From an uncultured Planctomycetaceae bacterium (GTDB taxonomy: Bacteria > Planctomycetota > Planctomycetia > Planctomycetales > Planctomycetaceae): a DNA stretch of 64,000 nucleotides. This document shows, piece by piece, positions 8,840-18,313 of the stretch. The notes beneath the pieces were generated by a model. That model had not been told where the DNA came from. It saw nothing but the letters and a program-made list of their open reading frames with translations, and ran no database searches. The stretch's first letter is position 1. Every line of letters starts with the position of its first letter. The stretch covers positions 1 through 64,000 of the forward strand of contig CALFSX010000038.1 in NCBI GenBank assembly GCA_937916515.1, in the 5' to 3' direction. Position numbers and translations under genes: made by a program.

Positions 8840-10438
8840 ATGTCTGATCTGGTAGATAAAACGCTTGGCGAGTTTCGCCTGCTGAGACCGCTCGGCAGTG
8901 GCGGCATGGCCGACGTTTACCTTGCTGAACAGGTCACCCTGCAAAGAATGGTCGCAGTTAAGGTGCTGAAACCCGCCTTGATGGCGGCGTCTGGTGAAAC
9001 CATGCTGGCCCGCTTCAAACAGGAAGCCATGATGGCCGCCGGTTTGAATCATCCAAACATCGTGCAGGTTTACACCATTGGTGAGGACGAAGGGTATCAC
9101 TTTATTGCTCAGGAGTTTGTGCAGGGGAAAGACCTTGCCAGCATTCTGAAGACAAAAGGTGTACCTGATATCGGTTCGTGTCTGCACGTCATCCGTCAGG
9201 TGGCATCGGCGCTAAAGGCTTCTGGCCAGGCCGGGATCGTCCATCGCGATATCAAGCCGGAAAACATACTTGTCACCAAAAAGGGCGAAGTGAAGGTTGC
9301 CGACTTTGGATTGGCCCAACTGCATGATAACCCCAATTCGGGCAATATCACTCGCGAAGGAATGACCCTCGGCACGCCACTGTACATGAGCCCCGAACAG
9401 GTCAGCGGTAAGGAGCTTGACCCGCGATCTGACGTTTATTCCTTTGGTGTCACGTGCTACCAGATCCTGTGCGGAAAGACTCCGTTCAAGGGAAACAATG
9501 CGTTGGGGATCGCAGTTCAGCATTTGAACACTGCCCCGCCACCGTTGAAGGAACAAAATCCGAAGCTTCCGGATGTGATTTGCCGCATGGTTCATCGGAT
9601 GATGGCTAAGCGGCGTGCTCTTCGCTATCAATCTGCTGCTGACGTCTATTCAGATCTGAAGGTTCTGGTAGCCGCTTATAAGCAGGGGCGAGATATCGCT
9701 CTGGTTAAGCTGCCCATTCTTGACCAATTGGACGCGGCGGCGAAGAAGGCGAAACAGGAAACTCCAGGAATGCCGGCTGCGAGTTCGCAAAACGCCGGAA
9801 CGTCGTCTGGCAGTTACGACGACGTTGATACATTTCTGATGTCGGACGATGACGACTATTCTGCAGCCACGGTTGCCACTGCGTCTGTCTCAACGCGAGA
9901 TGCGTTTGATGCAGGTTCTGCCAAGAAGAAAGTTTCGGCGACCACAAAGGCAGGCAAAACCAAGTCGATTGTTACTGTGGTTTTGCCGTCGTGGATTGAA
10001 GAGGACGAAGAAGACCAGCCGATGGGGCGACCCGCCCCGGAGTTTGAGGAAATGGACCTCACGCCGATGGTTGACGTAACGTTTCTGTTGTTGATCTTCT
10101 TTATGATTACAGCTGCCTTTAACCTGCAAAAGAAGATTGACGTGCCGCCGGCGAAGACAGACGAAAGCTCTACGACAGTCAATCAGGATCCCGAAGACAG
10201 CGCGACTGTTGAAGCTGAAATTGACGCTCAAAACACCATTTTTATTGATGATGCCAGAGCTGAAAACTTTGCTGAAGTGCTGCAATTTCTGAAGACTGCG
10301 AAAGCGTCGTCTGACAGTGTTGAACTGAAATTGACAATTGATCCCGAATCAACCCACGAAAAGCGAATTCAAGTGGCCGACGCTGCCGCGCAGGCAGGCT
10401 TTACCAAAATCAATTCTCGTATATCTGAGGTTAATTAG
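8840..10438 (+). CDS. Hanks-type Ser/Thr protein kinase fused to a C-terminal ExbD/TolR domain
   Basis: A 532-residue fusion. Residues 10-280 are a complete protein kinase: glycine loop GSGGMADV (19-26), VAVK with K41, helix-C E62, HRDIKPEN (135-142, catalytic D137), DFG (155-157), LYMSPE (181-186). All catalytic residues are present. A linker with poly-Asp and Ser/Thr stretches (about 300-400) leads to an ExbD domain: LTPMVDVTFLLLIFFMITAAF, with the conserved Asp at 412, then a periplasmic domain of about 100 residues. The topology is sensible: kinase in the cytoplasm, ExbD helix in the membrane. I use ATG 8840 rather than TTG 8798, which overlaps exbD and adds non-kinase residues. The fusion suggests that phosphorylation and proton flow are coupled in one complex; this is inference. 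Confidence 0.92.
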   Translation: MSDLVDKTLGEFRLLRPLGSGGMADVYLAEQVTLQRMVAVKVLKPALMAASGETMLARFKQEAMMAAGLNHPNIVQVYTIGEDEGYHFIAQEFVQGKDLASILKTKGVPDIGSCLHVIRQVASALKASGQAGIVHRDIKPENILVTKKGEVKVADFGLAQLHDNPNSGNITREGMTLGTPLYMSPEQVSGKELDPRSDVYSFGVTCYQILCGKTPFKGNNALGIAVQHLNTAPPPLKEQNPKLPDVICRMVHRMMAKRRALRYQSAADVYSDLKVLVAAYKQGRDIALVKLPILDQLDAAAKKAKQETPGMPAASSQNAGTSSGSYDDVDTFLMSDDDDYSAATVATASVSTRDAFDAGSAKKKVSATTKAGKTKSIVTVVLPSWIEEDEEDQPMGRPAPEFEEMDLTPMVDVTFLLLIFFMITAAFNLQKKIDVPPAKTDESSTTVNQDPEDSATVEAEIDAQNTIFIDDARAENFAEVLQFLKTAKASSDSVELKLTIDPESTHEKRIQVADAAAQAGFTKINSRISEVN

Positions 10439-10734
10439 AGCTGTTTTCCGGAATGAAGTTAGCCGCGTTGCTGTGGCGAATTTGAACTTAATTATTAACG
10501 ACAAGTCAGGGCCTGCTGCCTGCATAAGGCAACAAGGAAACGCAAAAGCATGACGACGTCGCGATTGCGTATGGATATGTAACGAAACGTTTCTGCAAAA
10601 ATTTATTTTGGCGAGGCGCTGCCTCAAATTATTCGAGCTATCGCTCAGAAACGCGACTTTGTCGCACTGACAAACTTGAATCAATGTGAACAAGTTGCCT
10701 GCAACAACAAGTCCAATAGAAGCTGGGTGCACAA

Positions 10735-13700
10735 GTGCCGACGGAAGACTACGACGAATACGACGACGTCGATGAAATCGAAGAAATTGACGAGTTCGAT
10801 GACGTTGATGAAGTCGACGACATTGAAGAAGTTGATGACATCGAGGAAGTTGATGAGATCGAAGAGCTTGAGGAAGTCGAAGAAGTCGAGGACCTTGATG
10901 GAAAATCGATCGACAAGGGGCGTCGTCAACTTCAGCGGGGCAAGTTGTCTGAATTCAGTGACAGGCTGACCGGCGGAGCGGCACGTCCAGGTCAACAGGA
11001 AATCAAACGCTCGCCATTTGTAATGGTAATGGCTGGAGCAATTCTGGGCCTTGTGTTGCTGGCGGTTGTGTTCGGCGTGATGATCGTGTCTGCCAGTGAG
11101 CAGCGAAGCTTCGACACGGCGATGGCCAAGCTGAAGGAAAAGTCTTATCCGGAAGCTGAAAAACGCTTCGAAGGATTCCTGCAGGCATATCCCAGCGGCG
11201 AATACTCAGAACAGGCTCGCATCGGTTTGCATAAGTCTCGTGTTCTGAAATACACGGCCGCCGAATCTTATTCTGTAGCCGCAGTTGGCGAAGCCCTGAA
11301 AGAGATCGATGAATTCATCCGCGTTTGTCGCGACTTTGAAGGCTTCAAAGACGAACGCGATGATATCCGCCGCTACGCCCAGCGGATTGCTCGCGTCGGA
11401 GCGATTGTCGCCAGAGATCAGCGACGTCAGGAACCACTCGACAACAGTGTTGCTGCCGCCAAAGTAATGGAACAATACGCGGGCGCAGATGGGATTCCCA
11501 TTTCTGTGTCTGACGACATTAAAAGACTTCAGGAAGAAGCGGAAGCGTCGATTCTGAAGCAAACAATTCTGACAGGTGCGCTCGCTGAAATTAAAGGACA
11601 CCTTGATGCTGGCGACACGTTTGCCGCATTGGAATCGCGACAGGCGTTGATCGACCGGTATCCGGTTTTGAATGCCGACAAAGACGTTGGCAAAATGCTG
11701 GGTGACATTCTGGCACGCGAAAAGGAACTGACCAAAGTTGAAGACGTCGGCGTTGACGCGTCACTGGACGAGAATCAAGTTACTGGCCGCAAAGCCGCTT
11801 CGCTGACTTTGCGAACGCAGGCGACGGTGGATCAGATTTCTCAGGGCCGTCGCGTTTTCGCAGTTGGTGTCGATAGCTGCTATGGATTGGATTCCGAGAC
11901 GGGCGAGCCAATCTGGAAACGCAATGTCGGCGTGAATCCACCGTTTCTGCCGGTCCAGGTAAGTGCCGCCAAACCAGCTTTGCTGGTCTTCCAGAGTCTG
12001 ACAAATGAATTGGTGATGCTTGATCAGGCAGATGGAAGTTTGATGTGGCGGCAAAGTATCCCATCGCGTCCAACGGGTGAGCCGATTGTGTTTCAGCAGC
12101 AGATTTATCTGACAACTGCGGCAGGCGAGCTTTGGAAGATTTCAGTAGACACTGGTAAAGCGATTTCACGCGTTGTGTTTAATCAGCCTGTGGTTGGTCC
12201 GCCCGCCATTTCTCGCGACGAAAAGTTTATGGTGATTACCGGTGATCAGTCGGTTGTTTATACCTTGTCTGTTAATCCACTGGAGTGTGCGGCTGTTTCT
12301 TACATCGAGCATCGTTTGGGCAGTGTTGAGGCTCCGATTTTGACCACTGGCAAAATCATGCTGCTGTGCGATAACGATACCGCCGACAAGGCAAGGCTTC
12401 GTGTGTTGGATGTGAATTCAAGTACAGGTGCAGTCACGGTTCGTTATACGGATTCTGTTGACGGCCAAGTACGCGACCAGTGTCGAATTCGCGGTGCGGA
12501 ATTGTTTGTGCCGTCAACTCCGCAGCGAATTACTGCGTTTAGCGTTAACGATGAGCCGGATGCCAATCCTCCGATTTCACGAATTGGTGCCAACCAACTG
12601 GAAAATGCCACGAACGCGCCCGTTCACCTGTTGGCAGGTCCTGGCGGTCAGCTATGGATGGCAAGTCAGGCACTTCGAAAGTTTCGACTGCGAACCAATG
12701 CTCTGGAACTTTCTGCCGAGTCCGCAGCTGAAGGTCTTCATCTAAGACCAATTCAAATGATGGATCAGAACGTGTTTGTGACAACCAACGAAGCGTATTC
12801 CGCGTCTGTGTTTTTCACAAAGGTCGATCCCCAAAACATGCAGGGACTGTGGCGAACAGTTGTCGGAACAAACGTTGTTGCGGCGGCTCCGTCGGACAAT
12901 AATACTTCAATGATCGTTGTTGGTGACTTCGGTGAAGTTTTTCGAGTTCCTGTTGAGACGATTAAGGCCGGTGAATTTGTTCTGGAACGAATCAGTCGCT
13001 ACGACATCCCCGATAAACTTGAACAGCGAGTTGGCGGGCTGAATTTGAAAGATGGTCGAGTAGCCGCGTTTTGTGGCGGCGATGAGCCGTCGCTTTGGAC
13101 TTTTACGTCATCTGGTCAGCTGGAACAAAAGTGGCCTCGGTTGCCGGGACCTCCATCGTTGCAGCCTGTGGCATTGGACGTCGGTGTTGTGTTGGCAGTT
13201 CCGGGCCGTCTGCACATGACAGCCAATCGTCGCGGAGTTGTTCAGGACTATCGTGCCGCAGAAGCTGTGGGGCAGCAGGCAGCGTGGAAGAGCATAGTCG
13301 CACTTACCGGAAATCAGGTGCTGGCAATCGATTCGCAGAATACCGCAATTCGAATTGAATACAGAGAAAGTCCCAATCCGCACTTGTTTGAAGTCAGCAA
13401 GACTCCTTTACAACAGGCTGTGGAAGTCACGCCAGTCGTTTCAGGAGATCTGCTGTTTGTCGCCACGGCAGAAGGAAATCTTCAGGCTCTGGCCACGTCA
13501 ACTCTTGAACAACTGGGTGAGGTTAAATTGGGAGGCGTTGCCAACGAAGCACCGCTTGCAGCCGGAGACAGGGTCTTCGTTCAGGTGGCCCGCAAAGACC
13601 TGAAGGTGTTTGACAGGTCTCCCACTTTGAATCAAACCGGAAGTCTAAATCTGAACGGCAGCTTTCTTGTGGGGGCTCCCATTCCGGTTAACGGTGGTGG

Positions 13701-13878
13701 TTTTGTGGCGTGTTTTTCCGATGGTCGCGTCGTGTTGCTCGATCAGGATGGCAACGAAACAGGAAAGCAGATTTTGCTTGGCCAGGCGGCTCAAAAGGGG
13801 CCATTCATCATCGGTAGCAGTCTGATTGTAATCGGTGTTGATGGAAGCCTTTACAGCATTGAGGACATTCTTGATTAG
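10735..13878 (+). CDS. Membrane-anchored PQQ-like beta-propeller protein with acidic repeat tail
   Basis: A 1047-residue protein in four parts. Residues 4-55 are almost only Asp/Glu with a Val/Ile/Leu about every third place (DDVDEIEEIDEFDDVDEV and so on), an acidic tripeptide repeat. Residues 94-119 are one membrane helix (FVMVMAGAILGLVLLAVVFG). Residues 120-350 are helical and TPR-like (AEKRFEGFLQAYPSGEY). From about 370 to the end are PQQ/WD-type blades (YGLDSETGEPIWKRNV, LVMLDQADGSLMWRQ, YSIEDILD). The acidic tail would be cytoplasmic, the propeller periplasmic. The start is GTG, the first start codon after an in-frame stop at 10717, with only a weak ribosome site. It follows the kinase-ExbD gene by 296 bases on the same strand. 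Confidence 0.8.
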   Translation: MPTEDYDEYDDVDEIEEIDEFDDVDEVDDIEEVDDIEEVDEIEELEEVEEVEDLDGKSIDKGRRQLQRGKLSEFSDRLTGGAARPGQQEIKRSPFVMVMAGAILGLVLLAVVFGVMIVSASEQRSFDTAMAKLKEKSYPEAEKRFEGFLQAYPSGEYSEQARIGLHKSRVLKYTAAESYSVAAVGEALKEIDEFIRVCRDFEGFKDERDDIRRYAQRIARVGAIVARDQRRQEPLDNSVAAAKVMEQYAGADGIPISVSDDIKRLQEEAEASILKQTILTGALAEIKGHLDAGDTFAALESRQALIDRYPVLNADKDVGKMLGDILAREKELTKVEDVGVDASLDENQVTGRKAASLTLRTQATVDQISQGRRVFAVGVDSCYGLDSETGEPIWKRNVGVNPPFLPVQVSAAKPALLVFQSLTNELVMLDQADGSLMWRQSIPSRPTGEPIVFQQQIYLTTAAGELWKISVDTGKAISRVVFNQPVVGPPAISRDEKFMVITGDQSVVYTLSVNPLECAAVSYIEHRLGSVEAPILTTGKIMLLCDNDTADKARLRVLDVNSSTGAVTVRYTDSVDGQVRDQCRIRGAELFVPSTPQRITAFSVNDEPDANPPISRIGANQLENATNAPVHLLAGPGGQLWMASQALRKFRLRTNALELSAESAAEGLHLRPIQMMDQNVFVTTNEAYSASVFFTKVDPQNMQGLWRTVVGTNVVAAAPSDNNTSMIVVGDFGEVFRVPVETIKAGEFVLERISRYDIPDKLEQRVGGLNLKDGRVAAFCGGDEPSLWTFTSSGQLEQKWPRLPGPPSLQPVALDVGVVLAVPGRLHMTANRRGVVQDYRAAEAVGQQAAWKSIVALTGNQVLAIDSQNTAIRIEYRESPNPHLFEVSKTPLQQAVEVTPVVSGDLLFVATAEGNLQALATSTLEQLGEVKLGGVANEAPLAAGDRVFVQVARKDLKVFDRSPTLNQTGSLNLNGSFLVGAPIPVNGGGFVACFSDGRVVLLDQDGNETGKQILLGQAAQKGPFIIGSSLIVIGVDGSLYSIEDILD

Positions 13879-13999
13879 CGTTGTTCCACGGAAGCTGCGG
13901 TTTGCTCGCAGCTTAATCCGGCGGCTGACTGCTTGTCGGGTGTTGTTCATTCCGAAAGCTGTTTGCGTTACTCAACTGAAAATAGATAAGACATGTCGC

Positions 14000-16537
14000 A
14001 TGACTTGTGAATTCAAAAGTTTGATTTCCAATTCTCCGCTGGCGAATGCCGTGCGGGTTGTCGTTGCGCTGATCGTTTGCGTCTGTCCAGCGGCGCAGGA
14101 GGCAAAAGCTCAGGACGAGCTGCCCACGTTGGAGCAGATGTGGGAGACGCTGCCGAGTGCTGACGAATTGGTAACGATCGACCCCTACGATTGGATCGTG
14201 CTGAAAACTGGTGGTGTTCTGAAAGTTGAACCCGTTTCGCCGCGACCGGATACTTTAAAGAAGATGGCCGAAGAAAAAGCTCGGCTTGAATCAACAAAAG
14301 GCGCCAATAAGCAGGAACGCGACGCAATTCGAGATCGACTGGATCGCCTGAAGAAGGTTGAGATTGTGCTGCCGGACAATCAGGCCGAAGACTACCTGCT
14401 TCCCCTTGGCCAGATTGAACAAATTATTGCGTTTGAAGACCTTATGCTTCGACGCGTGGATATGTTGTTGGAAGCGAAGGAAATTCGGAAGGCGTATGAG
14501 TTGCTGATTGAAGTCGATCGACGTGCTCCAGGATGGTCTGAAACAGTGCCGCGTTTTGACGCGCTGCTGCTGCGTGAAGCAAGTTTGAAACTGGGATCGA
14601 ACGAACCGTATGCTGCCCTGGCGTTGATGGACGAGCTGGCTGATCGAAATATCGCCAATGCAGAGTTGCCTGGTTTGATGAGCGGTACGCTGGACGGGTT
14701 GATTAAAGCTGCCGTTCAGGAAGGTGACTTCCCCAAGGCTCGATATCTTAACAACCGGCTGATGAAGTATTTTCCAAAGCATCCTGTTGCGACCGGCTGG
14801 ATTGCCAAACTACAGCGAATGATGAGTGACAAACTTGCCGAAGCGAGGCAGCTTTCGCAGAAAGGTGAGCATTCTCAGGCAGCCTTGGTTGCTCAGGAGG
14901 CGGACTATATTTGGAGGACTGATGGAAATCAGAGGTCCGAATATTCTCGATACGTTTCTCGTTACCAACGACTGCGCGTGCCTGTTCGACGATTTCTGGA
15001 TGAGGAAATTGTATCGCCGGTTGAGCTTTCTGCGGCTGGCCGACATCGCGAACTCACGACTGTGCAGTTGTTTGAACCCACATCTGCTGATGATCTTACC
15101 TATTATCAATCCAGCTTTTTTGAACAATGGGATCCGCAGGATCTGGGGCGTGAAGTTGTATTTTCACTTCGCCAGACTCGCCCATATTGGCAGTCTCAAC
15201 CAGTGCTCACTGCAAATCAGGTTGCCGACTCTTTGGCGCTGCAGCTTGATCCACAGAGCACAACTTTCAACCCGCGACTGGCGTCGTTTATTCGTGAATT
15301 TTCCGTGCGTTCGCCAACCGAACTGCAAATCAGCTTTACTCGAGTTCCTTTGAATCTGGAAGCGTTGTTTCGCTTTCCTGTGACTGCCGTCAGTTCTGAT
15401 GATGCGTCAAGCCTGGAAATTCTGTCGAAGCGATTTGAGCTTGTTGAAAAAAGTGCGGATCGTCGAACCTATCGACGCACCATTCCGGAGCCTGATGGAT
15501 TGATTCCATCGCAGTACCATGTTGCTGAAATTGAAGAACTGAGATTTGCTGATCGTGAGTCTGAGATTCGTGCTTTTCAACGCAAACAGATCGATGTTTT
15601 GCCGTATCTTTTCCCTTGGGAAGTTGACATTTTTAAGGGCGCTGATCGAGCATTCGTTCAGCAATATGCCATACCAACTTCGCACGTTATCGTGTTTAAC
15701 CCAATGTCTCCTGCCGTGTCGAGCGCTCAATTACGACGCGGATTATCTTTTGGCGTTGATCGCGAAAACCTGCTGAAGAAGGTGATCCTGCGGGACCCTG
15801 CCATGAAGCATGGACGTGTGACGTCCGCTCCGTGGAATTCCGAAAGCTACGCGAACAGCCCGCTGGTGGACGCTCCGGAGTATGATCATTATCTGTCGTA
15901 CCTGTTGCGGCTTGCCGCTTTGGAGCAGCTTAGGATTCCAGACAAACAAAAGTTTGTAGCGGATGCCAAAGCCAAAACGCTTGAAGCAAAACAAGAGTGG
16001 GATGAAGAAAACTATCGCAAAGACCACGTGGCGGAAATTAAGGCGGCTGCAGCTCATATCGAACTGCCGGTACTGCGAATGGTGTGCGACCCCGATGAAG
16101 TTGCCATGCTGGCAGCAGAGCAAATGGTTAAGCGTTGGGAAGCGCTGGGATACAAAATCAAATTGATTCCGGGCGACACCAAGGGGCCTCAGTTTGGCGA
16201 TGACGATTGGGACCTGATGTATCGACGATCGACCATGCAGGAGCCCTTGTTCGATCTTTGGGAACTGCTGCTGACCGATGGTTCCTTCGATGTCAATCGA
16301 CTGTCATCGTATCCGGACTGGATGAGGCAGGAGTTAATCAATCTCGACTACGCAACCAGTTTTCTTGATGCTCAGGAACGACTGTTTTTGATTCACAGAC
16401 ACATGACGGCTCAGGGGTTTCTGGTTCCGCTGTGGGAGATCGATGAATTTATCGCGTTGCAAAAGAACATCGCTGGCTTTGAGCCGCGTCCTGTTACTAC
16501 CTATCACGGCGTAGAACGCTGGCTGGTGAAGCCATGA
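14000..16537 (+). CDS. Family 5 extracellular solute-binding (OppA/DppA-like) protein with helical N-terminal domain
   Basis: An 845-residue exported protein. The ATG at 14000 gives a good signal peptide (NAVRVVVALIVCVCPAAQEAKAQ); longer in-frame starts only add non-signal residues. The first 300 residues or so are helical and TPR-like (KAYELLIEVDRRAPGWSE, DFPKARYLNNRLMKYFP). The rest resembles the SBP_bac_5 fold of peptide-binding ABC proteins: REVVFSLRQTRPYW, NQVADSLALQL, QLRRGLSFGVDRENLLKKVIL, and KRWEALGYKIKLIPGD. No ABC permease or ATPase gene is in the window, and the neighbours are propeller and Exb-type genes, so it is probably a periplasmic peptide-sensing or scaffold part of that complex instead of an importer. 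It overlaps the next gene by four bases (ATGA). Confidence 0.75.
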   Translation: MTCEFKSLISNSPLANAVRVVVALIVCVCPAAQEAKAQDELPTLEQMWETLPSADELVTIDPYDWIVLKTGGVLKVEPVSPRPDTLKKMAEEKARLESTKGANKQERDAIRDRLDRLKKVEIVLPDNQAEDYLLPLGQIEQIIAFEDLMLRRVDMLLEAKEIRKAYELLIEVDRRAPGWSETVPRFDALLLREASLKLGSNEPYAALALMDELADRNIANAELPGLMSGTLDGLIKAAVQEGDFPKARYLNNRLMKYFPKHPVATGWIAKLQRMMSDKLAEARQLSQKGEHSQAALVAQEADYIWRTDGNQRSEYSRYVSRYQRLRVPVRRFLDEEIVSPVELSAAGRHRELTTVQLFEPTSADDLTYYQSSFFEQWDPQDLGREVVFSLRQTRPYWQSQPVLTANQVADSLALQLDPQSTTFNPRLASFIREFSVRSPTELQISFTRVPLNLEALFRFPVTAVSSDDASSLEILSKRFELVEKSADRRTYRRTIPEPDGLIPSQYHVAEIEELRFADRESEIRAFQRKQIDVLPYLFPWEVDIFKGADRAFVQQYAIPTSHVIVFNPMSPAVSSAQLRRGLSFGVDRENLLKKVILRDPAMKHGRVTSAPWNSESYANSPLVDAPEYDHYLSYLLRLAALEQLRIPDKQKFVADAKAKTLEAKQEWDEENYRKDHVAEIKAAAAHIELPVLRMVCDPDEVAMLAAEQMVKRWEALGYKIKLIPGDTKGPQFGDDDWDLMYRRSTMQEPLFDLWELLLTDGSFDVNRLSSYPDWMRQELINLDYATSFLDAQERLFLIHRHMTAQGFLVPLWEIDEFIALQKNIAGFEPRPVTTYHGVERWLVKP

Positions 16538-18276
16538 AACGTAACTTGATATCGAATTCAGAAGCGATGCGAAAAACAATTGTCGTCTTCTGCCTGGTTT
16601 GCGGAGTCTGTTGTTCTGCTGGTTCTGTCGTAGGACAGGATACACCCGAAGCATCCCCTGCCGAAGTTTCTGCGCCACCTGTTGCGGAAGCGGCGTCTGA
16701 ATCAGCAGTAACTGCTCAGTCCGCAGCTGTTCCAGCGGCCAAACCAGTTCCGGTTGTTGTGGAAGTTGAGGTTCCGTTTTCTTTGCAGCCATACATTGTC
16801 GATGTTCAGGTTTCGTTTGAAAGCGGTTGTCTGAACGATGCGTCGCAGCGAAATCTGTTGGTGGAAGACATTCAGAAAGCGGTTGAGCGTATGTTCGGAC
16901 GCATGTGGCAACCGCAGATCGCCGAAAGTGATTGGTTTGTTTCGGGTGATTCCGGTGGATTGGGACGAATTCAGCTGTCGGATATGCTTGAACGTTACCC
17001 AGAAGATCGCGTTCATAAGGCATTCATTGTTACCATTGAACAACAGGGGTCTGGTTACCAGGTTTCCTGCCGTGAGTACGATTCGCGTGTTCAGGAACTG
17101 ACCCCCGTCTATTCTGCCAGCTTACTGGACGTTCGCGGTATTGGTTCGACCGCGGTGGAGTTGATTCGAGATGCGTTTCGTCCCTGTGTTCTGTTTGTCC
17201 GCAATTTTACAACAGAAGACGGCCAGGCTTTGATGGAACTGCATGTGCAGGCTGGCGAAATTTTGCCTCCGGATCCTTCAGCGGAACAGGTTGTTGAGGG
17301 CGATGTGTTGCGTCCGTTCATCCGGCAGATGGACCGCCGAAATCCGAAGAAGCTAAGCCAATTGCGGGCGATGACATTGTCGTACGTTAAAGTGTTGCGG
17401 ATGGGACCAACCGAGGTTCCTTCTGAGCCGGGTAATCAAAGCGAAGATGAATTTCCAGCATTCACTGTTTTGAATGACGACGGCACAGTCGCAGAAGCTG
17501 ACGTTCCAATTGACAGCGAATTAGGCCGCAGCATCGTAACTGGAATTTATTTGACCCACATGTCGTACTCGCCGTTTGGAGGCAAAGGGCGTCGTATGCA
17601 GCACTTGGCGCTTCGGCAACGACCGACTGCCAGTGAAAGTCGCGTGAAGCTGGTGCTACAAAGCCGCCCGGATAAACCGTTGATTTCACACCGCATGGCT
17701 CTGGCCTATCAGTTAGGGTACCGCGACGAAGAAGATGGGCCGCAAACTCAGCTTGTCAGCGATCGTAATGGAGAGGTCACAATTAAAGTGAAAGAGGGGC
17801 ACCCAACATTCTGGATCCGCGTTTACAGTGGAGCTTCTTTGTTGGCGCGTGTTCCCTACGCTGCCGGGCTGATTCCGTACGACGTCGTTGAGCTGCCGGA
17901 CGATTCGATTCGACTGGGAGTTGAAGGCGAAATTCAACTGTTGTCCGATAAGTTAATTGACTCCATCGCGTTGCGGGGAGTTCTTCTGGCCAGAGCCAGA
18001 AAAGCGGCCGAAGCTGGATCTACAGATGAAGTGGATCAGTTGTTGGAGAAATATGACGGGGTTCCTGCTAAAGCGTATTTTCTGGAGAAGGTTAGTAACA
18101 TCCGGAATCTTGCGGAAAAACAGGCGAAAGAACGGCGGCAAAGTGCTTCACGAATTACAAAGTTATGCACGGGGCTTTCCGATACAGTAAGCACGTTCTT
18201 TAGCGACGAAAAACGTGCTGAACGTACAGAGGAAATACTCAAAATTCGTCAATCGGCAGAGCAAAACGCCAAGTGA
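16534..18276 (+). CDS. Exported protein of unknown function, last gene of the Exb/kinase block
   Basis: A 580-residue protein with a signal peptide (KTIVVFCLVCGVCCSAGSVVG, cleavage near VGQDT), an Ala/Pro/Val-rich segment (about residues 35-70), then a large domain I do not recognise. It opens with PFSLQPYIVDVQVSFESG and includes beta-rich segments such as VLFVRNFTTEDGQALMELHVQ and GEVTIKVKEGHPTFWIRVYSG, with a charged helical C-terminus (AKERRQSASRITKL). Its start overlaps the solute-binding gene by four bases, so the two are translationally coupled and likely work together in the periplasm. It ends 37 bases before proB, which may be co-transcribed. Confidence 0.75.
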   Translation: MKRNLISNSEAMRKTIVVFCLVCGVCCSAGSVVGQDTPEASPAEVSAPPVAEAASESAVTAQSAAVPAAKPVPVVVEVEVPFSLQPYIVDVQVSFESGCLNDASQRNLLVEDIQKAVERMFGRMWQPQIAESDWFVSGDSGGLGRIQLSDMLERYPEDRVHKAFIVTIEQQGSGYQVSCREYDSRVQELTPVYSASLLDVRGIGSTAVELIRDAFRPCVLFVRNFTTEDGQALMELHVQAGEILPPDPSAEQVVEGDVLRPFIRQMDRRNPKKLSQLRAMTLSYVKVLRMGPTEVPSEPGNQSEDEFPAFTVLNDDGTVAEADVPIDSELGRSIVTGIYLTHMSYSPFGGKGRRMQHLALRQRPTASESRVKLVLQSRPDKPLISHRMALAYQLGYRDEEDGPQTQLVSDRNGEVTIKVKEGHPTFWIRVYSGASLLARVPYAAGLIPYDVVELPDDSIRLGVEGEIQLLSDKLIDSIALRGVLLARARKAAEAGSTDEVDQLLEKYDGVPAKAYFLEKVSNIRNLAEKQAKERRQSASRITKLCTGLSDTVSTFFSDEKRAERTEEILKIRQSAEQNAK

Positions 18277-18313
18277 TGATTCGTGACATTTTAAGCCCTG
18301 CCCTGTAACAAAC

